Source: Candidatus Poseidoniaceae archaeon (lineage in GTDB: Archaea > Thermoplasmatota > Poseidoniia > Poseidoniales > Poseidoniaceae). From it: a stretch of DNA of 6,215 nt. The stretch covers positions 1 through 6,215 of the forward strand of contig JAQXFJ010000234.1 in assembly GCA_029250385.1 (NCBI GenBank), read 5' to 3'. Position 1 is the stretch's first letter. The number at the start of each line of letters is the position of its first letter. Made by a program: the position numbers and the translations under genes. This document shows positions 1 to 5,995 of the stretch, one piece after another. The notes under the pieces are model-generated. The model saw only the letters and a list, made by a program, of their open reading frames with translations. It was not told the origin of the DNA and did not search any database.

Positions 1-149
1 ATCTCTCTTACTTCAGCCATTATTTCTGCCTGCTTGACTGTGTCAATTCCAAGCTCACCTTCTAGGTCCTGATCCATTTCAATGAAGTCGGCTGGATAAC
101 CAGTATGTTTCACCACAACGTCAATCAATTTTGATTGGATTTCCTCATT
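1..149 (-). other. Domain: carrier repeat 3 (ACP3), residues 1946-1994, cut by the window edge
   Basis: The first two thirds of a third carrier repeat are visible: KHTGYPADFIEMDQDLEGEL, then GIDTVKQAEIMAEVRE at the edge. The site residue is again Thr (Thr1982, codon ACA at 41-39), 118 codons after the ACP2 site. More repeats may follow outside the window, since PUFA-type synthases often carry five or more in tandem. Confidence 0.85.
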
Positions 150-3100
150 TCCGGCCATTTCTGTTGTTGGTACAGAAACAATCTTTAGTTGGTCTATCTC
201 AGGTGAAATTGGCGTTTCATCTACCACTTCTTTTACCACTGAAAGTGTGGATGGTTCGATGGCATTACCGGTCATTTTGTGAATGTAGGCAATCATGTGG
301 TTCAATGTTGGATAATCTGATAATACGAAATCCTCATCAACTGGCAAGGAGAATTTACTCCTAATATCTGCCATTATCTCTGCCTGCTTGACCGTATCGA
401 TTCCAAGTTCCCCTTCCAAATCTTGATCTAATTCGATAAAATCTGCAGGGTAGCCGGTATGTTCAACAACAACCTCGATAACTGTTTTAACTAAATCATC
501 ATCATCATTCACCAGCATAGCTTGAGGTTTTGCTTGAGCAACTTCTTCGACTACATCGGCAATTACGTCATGTACTAATTCAACCGCCGCCACCACAGGT
601 GCTACTACTGCTTGTGCAACGGTAGAAACACCACCAGACATCTGGTCGATATAGCCAATCATGTGGTTAAGTGTAGGATAATCTGCAAGCACAAAATCTT
701 CGTCTACAGGTAAACCAAAGCGACTACGAATCTCGGCCATAATTTCTGCCTGTTTTACCGTATCAATACCCAGTTCGCCTTCAAGGTCTTGGTCTAGTTC
801 AACGAAGTCAGCAGGATAGCCAGTATGTTTCACAACTACATCGATTACTGCGTTAACAACATCTTCCTCACCGGAGTTTTGCTGAACTGTTGGTGCAACA
901 ACAACCTCCTCAATTACCTGTTGCACTTCAGTAATAGTCTTCTCAGGAACTTGTTTAGCAACTACTGGTTGATTAGTTGGCAGCCCCTCAAAGTTGTTAG
1001 TAATCTCCCAAGGCTCACCTTGAATACCGCCGTGAAGATTATTTGAACCATCAACATAGGAAACTAATTTACCATCAAGGACCCGTAAAACTACATTATC
1101 AGATTGGGCAAGTTGCCTGATCCAGGTCATGAATTTTGACCCATCAATACGGTCACCAATAACATCCCATTTCCTCGCCAAAGATAATGCGATTTGCGAA
1201 CCGAATCCAGCCCCAAATCGCAATCCATACTTTAATTCTGGATATTCACCACCTTTTGACAGATTTAGTTCCCCTAGTTCTGGGTCTTTTTCACGGTAAT
1301 TGGCAATTGGTGGAATACGCCCGGTTAACAAACCATAGTACATACTGGCATCTTCTATTCCGACTCCCATTGGGTGTCCAGTGAACCCTTTGGTATTGGC
1401 AATAATCAATTTATTGGCACTTGGCCCAAATGTATCCCTGAGGGCTTTGACTTCTGATTGCGCAGACCCTCCACGAGCTGGGGTATAGGTTTCATGTGAG
1501 AAAAAGACCGTTTCTGGCGCTATTTGGTGTCGATCTAGATTCCACTTAGCCTCCATGGTGCCAATGAATTTGTTGACTGTCTGTGCGACATGTTCAACAT
1601 CAAGTCTTGTACCGTGATATGCTGAATTAGAAATCTTGGTCCCCAATAATTCTGCAAGTGGCTGAACTCCACGCTCTTGGGCCATAGAATTACGTTCAAC
1701 AACAAAGGCTGCTGCACCCATTCCAAGCACCATACCATTCCTTCTACGGTCAAATGGTAAGGCAGACTCCTCCACCTTATCACCAGTAGAAGCGGCACCA
1801 GAAGCAGCAAATCCACTACCCATCCATTCCCAGAGGTCTTCACCAGTAACGTCATCTGCAGAGATAATTACCACTCTATCTGCTCTACCATTTTCTAGCC
1901 AATCCTCTGCTGTGCTAAACGCTGCAGTTGCTGAAGCGCAAGCTAAATTCAATGTAGTATTTGGACCTCTAATTCCAGTGTATTGAGCAAATTGTGAATG
2001 ACCCATATTAAGAATTTGAAAGAGATATCTCCGATCAAACCGACCTTCGCCATCATCACCGTTATTCTTGGCATGTTTCATGGCCATTTGCAAACCCGGG
2101 AAACAAGAAGCAAATATGATTCCTGTTCTATCCCTTTGAGTTTGGGGGACTTGCCAATTGGTAATCAGACGTAGACCGCCTTTACCAGTTTGTTCGACTG
2201 GGGTAAGTGGGATTCCAGCGTCTCGAAGTGCTAACAGACCAGCAGCAACAGAAAGTTGAGTAGTAATGTCCCAAGCCATGACGGCTTTTGGATCGATACC
2301 AAATTCTGCAGCCAAATCAAACGCTCCTTTAACTCCCGCAAGTTGTGGTATATCGCTGAATTGGGTGGCTTTTTCCATGTTTACTGAACCGTCTCTACCT
2401 TTGATTAGGCGAACTATGTTTTTATCCAATAGTCGTTGTTTGTACTCATCACTAACTTCAGTGATGCAGGTTTCCCCTCTTACTAAGCGTTCAAAAGTAT
2501 CGTCAGAAAATACCTTTTCTCCACCTGGCAAACCTAATGAAATACCGCTTATTACAATTGGATCAGAGATCCGTGAATGATTATTGTTTACCGAATCCGA
2601 AACTATCAATTGAGGCATTGGTGTAGTACTCATTGTTTTGGAAAGGTACGATTTTGGTGGGGTTCTAATCCACCTTGAGAAATCTTCCACTACTTCTGCC
2701 TTGGAGATATCAAACTCACTATCTGTATCACATTCCTTGCTAATTTTGGTGATAAGTTGATTAATTTGAGAATTAGACAAACCAAGTACCTCTGTTAAGT
2801 TCACCATGCCGTTACAGAACTTCGCTGGATATCCTGTTACTGGTGACAAACAATCCCCAAGGTATGCATTCTTGGCATCTTCAAGAGAAACTTCTACCGT
2901 TGTAACACCTGCACCAGTAGAAGACTTAGCAGCCGATTGAACAGGTGATGAATTATTTGGCAGCGGTTTTGCTCTTGACTTAAGATCGCCACTCGGTAAC
3001 GGGATTGAAAAATGATTTACTTGGTTATGGGCTTCTATTGGCCCTGCTCTAAAGCCTTCAGATAATTCCTCTGAACTGCCAGATGGCCATTGAAGATTTC

Positions 3101-5984
3101 TGCCAGCAAGGTATAACCCAGCCATTGCTCCAAGGAAAGAAGCAATACCTCCTTGCTTAGGGTGATTAGTCATGATTGGCAAATGTGGCTTGCCTTCTAA
3201 AATCTGAGTGGCAAACATTGTCAAAGCCCGTTTCGGCCCTACTTCAATGAAAACTCTCGCTCCCGAATCATACATCTTTTCGATTTGTGAGGTCCATTCT
3301 ACTGAAGACGCCATTTGAGGTGCTAATTTATCGAGGACTGAGGTTTTGGAATCTGCGCCAGACATCTCGTAAAATTCGCCGTCATAATTTGCCGTAATTG
3401 GTATTTTAGGCCAACTTATTTCCAAGGTTTCAAGGAATCTTCGCAGCGGTTCGTTAGCAGGTGCGACGATACGTGAGTGGAAAGCGTGCGAAGTTGCCAA
3501 TTGTGTGGTCGAGAAGCCTTTGGCTTCAAAGGAACTCATTACAGCCTTTACCGCCTCGCTTTCTCCAGCAATAACCGTCATCTTTGGAGAGTTTTTATTG
3601 GCTGCTATAACGTATCCGTCTGCGGAATTAAGCACTTTTTCAACCTCTTCATATGGTGCAGTAACGCTGGCCATCAATCCTTTGTCCTCTATTTGCACTG
3701 AGCCCATTTCTGTACCCCTAGCGGCTGAGGCACGCAGTGCCCCATCCATATTCAAAATCCCAGAAGACATCAATGCAGCATACTCACCCAGCGAATGGCC
3801 AGCCACCATGTCTGGGGTTTGTCCGTGCGCATTGAGCAGTCGTTCAATGGCCAAGTCTGCGGTTAACATTGCAGGTTGAGTATATTCTGTTTGCTTGAGT
3901 TTATGCTCAGATTCAATTAATTCTTGTTTCGAAAGATTGGTCCGCAGGACGAAACTTGACAAAGTCTCGCCTTCAAGCACTTCAACCATGGTCTCATCAG
4001 ATTTCTCCCATACCTTTTGAACTGAAGTGTAACGTTTGTTTAGATCATATGTCATGCCGACGTATTGACTTCCTTGACCCGGGTACATATGGGCAATCTT
4101 GGCTTTTGTTGGAAGTATTGGTTCATTGGTAATCATAACCCCTTGAGACTGTAAAAAGCCCCACTTGTTACTATCCTCCATGGCTTTTATCGCAAGGCCT
4201 ACCCGTTTGTCATAATCTGCCCAACTAGTAGCCACTATCGCCATACGATAAGTGTCTGATTTATTGAAATCAGAAGCTTGCATCAATTCAACTGACAATC
4301 TGCGGCCACTAGCATCCTCATCAAAAGATGGTCCGTCAAATGTTAGATTGGCAAGTTTTGATATCAGGACCTCAACACTGCCTCCAGACAGTAATAAGAT
4401 ACCTCCTTCAATCGATTTCAGTTCTTCATGAGTCATTGTTGGGTTTGCTTTAGCATCTAGAATAGACGGAACTGATGGCTTAGAGGAATTGCCACTCCAT
4501 TTTTGCTGCCAGCTATTGGCAATCGGAGTGTGGTATTCAGGCTCATAGCCTTCTAACGCTATGTGAAAATTTGTCCCACCAAAACCGAAAGCAGAGATCC
4601 CAGCACGGCGCGGGTTTTCTAATGGCCTTGGCCAATCTCTAGCTTGAGTTGGTACAAAAAATGGGATTTCATCCCATTGTACTGTTGGATTTGGTGTCTG
4701 GAAACCAGCAGATGGAGGTATAGTTGCATGATGTAGCGCCATGACACCTTTGATGACTCCCGCTATTCCGGCTGCTGCTTTAAGATGGCCAATTTGTGAT
4801 TTTATGGAACCCACTGCAACATGATCACCACCTGTCAGACCAGTCCACAAAGTAGACAATGAGGACAACTCAGTTGCATCGCCGACTTTTGTCGAAGTCC
4901 CGTGTGCCTCAACCAATTCAACAGAGGAAGCATCGTATCCTGCCTGATTGTAGGCTCTAGAGATTGCTTGGACTTGCCCTCTTTGACTTGGCGCAGTAAT
5001 GCCCTTGCCCCTTCCGTCTGAAGAACTGCCGACACCGCGAATTACCGCATGGATTTCATCGCCATCATTAATCGCCTCGGATAATCTTTTGAGGATTAAA
5101 ACACCTGCTCCTTCACCCATAACAAAGCCATTCGCGCTAGCATCAAACGGTGTTGAATGGCTTGGAGATAGCGCCCCAATGGCGCTGAATTTAGCGTAGG
5201 TTGCAGGATCCATAGTTCGATCTGCAGCACCTGCCAACATCAGATCCACCTGCCTACTTTGCAGCAGTCGACAAGCATCAAGAATTGCTGCCATAGATGA
5301 TGCACAAGCCGCATCAGTAGTGTAGTTTGGACCTTGTAAGTCAAGTAAGTTAGCAACTCTTCCCGAGACGACATTGGCTAGTTCTCCAGGCATGGTATCC
5401 TCGTCAATTCGTGGTGAATGTTCGACGATTTCCTCGCGAAATAGTTCTGCTTGATCTTCTGGCAACCCATGTTTGATAGCGACATTCTTGGTATGATTGG
5501 ACCATACTCGGATGTTTGAGAGGTTACGATTCTCACCACCCAGTGCGTTAGCAAAAACTACGCCGCATTTAGAACGATCAAATTGCTTGGCTTCATCATT
5601 GTAACCAGAAGAATCAAGCGCAGCCGCTGATACCTCAACAGCCCATAACTGGCATGGGTCAATTTGCCCGAGTGTGCCCGGTGGCTGCCTCCAACGACGC
5701 CAATTAAATTCAAAACCTTCAACAAAGGCACCAATTTTGGAATAGGTAAATCCTTCATCGATATTTCCTGGTCCACCTGGTTTCCAAAAATTTTCAATTT
5801 TACCAGGCCAACGGTTTTGTTCGACATTTTTGATGCTAACTTTTGCATCAACGATATTTTGCCAAAACTGTTCGATATCATCGGCATCTGGCATCATTGC
5901 GCCAACACCAACAACAGCAATTGGCTCAAATGGGGCTTGTTCTAAGCCCTCTGCAACCTTGCCGTCAGCAGTTGTAATTGTCAC
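1..5984 (-). CDS. Giant type I PKS / PUFA-synthase-like protein, KS-AT-(ACP-like)-KS-ACP-ACP-ACP..., 3' end outside window
   Basis: This is an uninterrupted frame of 1994 codons from GTG 5984 to the left edge. The product is a multifunctional cytosolic enzyme that would load malonyl units and condense them on carrier domains. Domain order by residue: KS1 about 20-480 (Cys227, His361, His400); KS-AT linker to about 629; AT about 630-960 (GQGSQ 636-640, Ser731, Arg756, His836); degenerate ACP-like segment about 1035-1106; KS2 about 1141-1606 (Cys1349, His1497, His1537); linker to 1705; ACP1 1706-1782; ACP2 1828-1904; ACP3 from 1946. KS1 carries PUFA-synthase-like features, including a WRRWRQPPGTLGQIDPCQLW segment where PfaA has its 'FGLPPN...DVSQ' stretch. 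It resembles PfaA at its start but differs by the second KS before the carriers. KR and DH domains would be expected past the left edge (inference). The product is unknown: a long-chain or unsaturated fatty acid, a lipid headgroup chain or another polyketide are all possible. The gene is too diverged from reference genes to give a symbol; pfaA-like is the nearest label. Confidence 0.92.
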   Translation of the reverse strand, partial: MTITTADGKVAEGLEQAPFEPIAVVGVGAMMPDADDIEQFWQNIVDAKVSIKNVEQNRWPGKIENFWKPGGPGNIDEGFTYSKIGAFVEGFEFNWRRWRQPPGTLGQIDPCQLWAVEVSAAALDSSGYNDEAKQFDRSKCGVVFANALGGENRNLSNIRVWSNHTKNVAIKHGLPEDQAELFREEIVEHSPRIDEDTMPGELANVVSGRVANLLDLQGPNYTTDAACASSMAAILDACRLLQSRQVDLMLAGAADRTMDPATYAKFSAIGALSPSHSTPFDASANGFVMGEGAGVLILKRLSEAINDGDEIHAVIRGVGSSSDGRGKGITAPSQRGQVQAISRAYNQAGYDASSVELVEAHGTSTKVGDATELSSLSTLWTGLTGGDHVAVGSIKSQIGHLKAAAGIAGVIKGVMALHHATIPPSAGFQTPNPTVQWDEIPFFVPTQARDWPRPLENPRRAGISAFGFGGTNFHIALEGYEPEYHTPIANSWQQKWSGNSSKPSVPSILDAKANPTMTHEELKSIEGGILLLSGGSVEVLISKLANLTFDGPSFDEDASGRRLSVELMQASDFNKSDTYRMAIVATSWADYDKRVGLAIKAMEDSNKWGFLQSQGVMITNEPILPTKAKIAHMYPGQGSQYVGMTYDLNKRYTSVQKVWEKSDETMVEVLEGETLSSFVLRTNLSKQELIESEHKLKQTEYTQPAMLTADLAIERLLNAHGQTPDMVAGHSLGEYAALMSSGILNMDGALRASAARGTEMGSVQIEDKGLMASVTAPYEEVEKVLNSADGYVIAANKNSPKMTVIAGESEAVKAVMSSFEAKGFSTTQLATSHAFHSRIVAPANEPLRRFLETLEISWPKIPITANYDGEFYEMSGADSKTSVLDKLAPQMASSVEWTSQIEKMYDSGARVFIEVGPKRALTMFATQILEGKPHLPIMTNHPKQGGIASFLGAMAGLYLAGRNLQWPSGSSEELSEGFRAGPIEAHNQVNHFSIPLPSGDLKSRAKPLPNNSSPVQSAAKSSTGAGVTTVEVSLEDAKNAYLGDCLSPVTGYPAKFCNGMVNLTEVLGLSNSQINQLITKISKECDTDSEFDISKAEVVEDFSRWIRTPPKSYLSKTMSTTPMPQLIVSDSVNNNHSRISDPIVISGISLGLPGGEKVFSDDTFERLVRGETCITEVSDEYKQRLLDKNIVRLIKGRDGSVNMEKATQFSDIPQLAGVKGAFDLAAEFGIDPKAVMAWDITTQLSVAAGLLALRDAGIPLTPVEQTGKGGLRLITNWQVPQTQRDRTGIIFASCFPGLQMAMKHAKNNGDDGEGRFDRRYLFQILNMGHSQFAQYTGIRGPNTTLNLACASATAAFSTAEDWLENGRADRVVIISADDVTGEDLWEWMGSGFAASGAASTGDKVEESALPFDRRRNGMVLGMGAAAFVVERNSMAQERGVQPLAELLGTKISNSAYHGTRLDVEHVAQTVNKFIGTMEAKWNLDRHQIAPETVFFSHETYTPARGGSAQSEVKALRDTFGPSANKLIIANTKGFTGHPMGVGIEDASMYYGLLTGRIPPIANYREKDPELGELNLSKGGEYPELKYGLRFGAGFGSQIALSLARKWDVIGDRIDGSKFMTWIRQLAQSDNVVLRVLDGKLVSYVDGSNNLHGGIQGEPWEITNNFEGLPTNQPVVAKQVPEKTITEVQQVIEEVVVAPTVQQNSGEEDVVNAVIDVVVKHTGYPADFVELDQDLEGELGIDTVKQAEIMAEIRSRFGLPVDEDFVLADYPTLNHMIGYIDQMSGGVSTVAQAVVAPVVAAVELVHDVIADVVEEVAQAKPQAMLVNDDDDLVKTVIEVVVEHTGYPADFIELDQDLEGELGIDTVKQAEIMADIRSKFSLPVDEDFVLSDYPTLNHMIAYIHKMTGNAIEPSTLSVVKEVVDETPISPEIDQLKIVSVPTTEMAGNEEIQSKLIDVVVKHTGYPADFIEMDQDLEGELGIDTVKQAEIMAEVRE
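273..503 (-). other. Domain: carrier repeat 2 (ACP2), residues 1828-1904, Thr at the phosphopantetheine site
   Basis: This is the second copy of the carrier repeat, nearly identical in protein core to ACP1 (TGYPADFIELDQDLEGELG, IDTVKQAEIMADIR, LSDYPTLNHMIAYI). The site residue is Thr1864 (codon ACG at 395-393). It is preceded by a run of Asp (NDDDDL). The linker to ACP3 is about 41 residues with many Val, Pro, Glu and Thr. The distance between the ACP1 and ACP2 sites is 122 codons. Confidence 0.87.
639..869 (-). other. Domain: carrier repeat 1 (ACP1), residues 1706-1782, Thr at the phosphopantetheine site
   Basis: This is a four-helix acyl-carrier-type domain of about 77 residues: HTGYPADFVELDQDLEGELG, then IDTVKQAEIMAEIR, then LADYPTLNHMIGYI. 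It matches the PfaA carrier pattern (E.DLG.DSIKRVEIL) closely, except that the residue normally carrying 4'-phosphopantetheine is Thr1742 (codon ACG at 761-759) and not Ser. It is separated from ACP2 by about 45 residues rich in Val, Ala and Glu. Confidence 0.87.
870..1166 (-). other. KS2-to-ACP linker, residues about 1607-1705
   Basis: The first part (about 1607-1650) contains GSKFMTWIRQLAQSDN followed by VVLRVLDGKLVSYVDG. It looks like a small ordered post-KS extension with a helix and a beta hairpin. The second part, from about residue 1665, is rich in Val, Glu, Gln, Pro and Thr (for example EVQQVIEEVVVAPTVQQ). It resembles the flexible tethers between the carrier domains further on. No catalytic motif was seen. 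Confidence 0.6.
1167..2564 (-). other. Domain: second, divergent ketosynthase (KS2), residues about 1141-1606
   Basis: This is a thiolase-fold KS that begins DPIVISGISLGLPGG and ends RFGAGFGSQIALSLAR. The nucleophile position is kept: Cys1349 in NLACASATAAF. The first His is His1497 in SHETYTPARGG, where normal KS domains have AHGTGTPLGD. The second is His1537 in NTKGFTGHPMGVG, where normal KS domains have KSxxGHxxAAAG. The Cys-to-His spacing is 148 residues instead of about 134, which implies insertions before the first His; the His-to-His spacing is the usual 40. Because the triad is complete, this is not a plain chain-length-factor domain such as the second KS of PfaC, where Cys is normally lost. 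It may be a second condensing KS or one with a special substrate. The sequence type recalls KS2 domains in large SDR-containing synthases of uncultured bacteria, an impression I cannot verify here. Confidence 0.88.
2667..2882 (-). other. Candidate degenerate ACP-like segment between AT and KS2, residues about 1035-1106
   Basis: The stretch starting TGYPAKFCNG (Thr1050) lines up with the TGYPADFIEL start of the carrier repeats and continues with almost no gaps over about 57 residues. LGLSN falls on LGIDT, DSEFDIS falls on DEDFVLS, and the closing WI falls on YI. The modified position is Asn1071, flanked by Ser1070 and Ser1072, so a standard carrier Ser is missing. Identity outside TGYPA is low, and the match was made by eye. 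It may be a structural docking remnant of a carrier domain, or a helical linker that resembles one by chance. Confidence 0.45.
3105..4097 (-). other. Domain: malonyl-CoA acyltransferase (AT), residues about 630-960
   Basis: The AT moves an acyl unit from CoA to the carrier domains. It opens with the PGQGSQ loop (residues 635-640). The nucleophilic Ser731 is in GHSLGEYAAL, and Arg756 sits 25 residues later, as in FabD. The HAFH motif is at 833-836, with His836 as the catalytic partner. HAFH, rather than YASH, is the known sequence signature for malonyl over methylmalonyl selection, so malonyl-CoA is the likely substrate. The end of the fold is seen in VFIEVGPKRALT (about 911-922). It is preceded by a linker of roughly 150 residues after KS1 (bases 4098-4544), in which I recognise only the usual KS-AT spacer. 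Confidence 0.9.
4545..5927 (-). other. Domain: first ketosynthase (KS1), residues about 20-480
   Basis: KS1 catalyses decarboxylative Claisen condensation between the growing acyl chain on its Cys and malonyl-ACP. It begins PIAVVGVGAMMPDADD and ends at FGFGGTNFHIAL (His474). The nucleophile is Cys227 in DAACASSMA. The two histidines are His361 in EAHGTST and His400 in KSQIGHLKAAAG. The spacings of 134 and 39 residues match active type I KS domains, and the Lys of the KSxxGH motif is present. All residues needed for condensation are therefore visible, and it should be an active elongating KS. The sequence around residues 60-115 is of the PfaA-like type rather than the modular cis-AT PKS type. 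Confidence 0.92.
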
Positions 5985-5987
5985 ATA

Positions 5988-5995
5988 ATCACCTC
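5988..5995 (-). promoter_or_regulatory. Strong Shine-Dalgarno site for the synthase, overlapping the fabI stop
   Basis: On the minus strand the bases read TGAGGTGATTATGTG. The eight bases GAGGTGAT match the extended anti-Shine-Dalgarno complement, begin inside the fabI TGA, and end 3 nt before the GTG (7 nt from GAGG to GTG). This fixes GTG at 5984-5982 as the start. The only nearby ATG (5986-5984) is followed at once by TGA. There is no room for a separate promoter in the gap, so translation is probably coupled to fabI. Confidence 0.85.

Larger units (their letters stand above)
1..869 (-). repeat. Coding tandem repeat: three carrier modules with a period of about 354-366 bp
   Basis: The carrier modules repeat with steps of 366 and 354 bp between site codons. 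On the plus strand they show as recurring blocks such as ATTTCTGCCTG (positions 23, 745) and ATCTCTGCCTG (375), each next to a TGGCCAT- or AGCCAT-like stretch. The cores are almost the same in protein, while codons differ at many third positions; the linkers differ in sequence and length. Confidence 0.85.

Noticed and set aside
1..869. CRISPR array or non-coding tandem repeats
   Set aside because: The periodic blocks are about 354-366 bp apart, stay in frame and encode carrier domains; there are no short direct repeats with uniform spacers.
1535..1855. Short minus-strand open frames in other registers (1535-1855, 4835-5035, 5558-5887)
   Set aside because: They overlap the synthase in a different frame; the synthase frame there encodes the KS2 and KS1 catalytic motifs, so these are shadows.
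1167..2564. KS2 as an inactive chain-length factor
   Set aside because: The Cys and both His positions are kept (1349, 1497, 1537), unlike typical CLF domains; an altered role remains possible and is reported as a finding.
2266..2580. Plus-strand open frames (for example 2266-2580, 3505-3879, 5664-5945)
   Set aside because: They lie antisense to well-conserved KS and AT coding sequence, have no Shine-Dalgarno site or recognisable domain, and their composition is what the opposite strand of the synthase would give.
2631..2633. Internal ATG (Met1118) just before KS2 as the start of a separate gene
   Set aside because: The frame is open through this point from KS1, and the bases before the ATG show no Shine-Dalgarno sequence.
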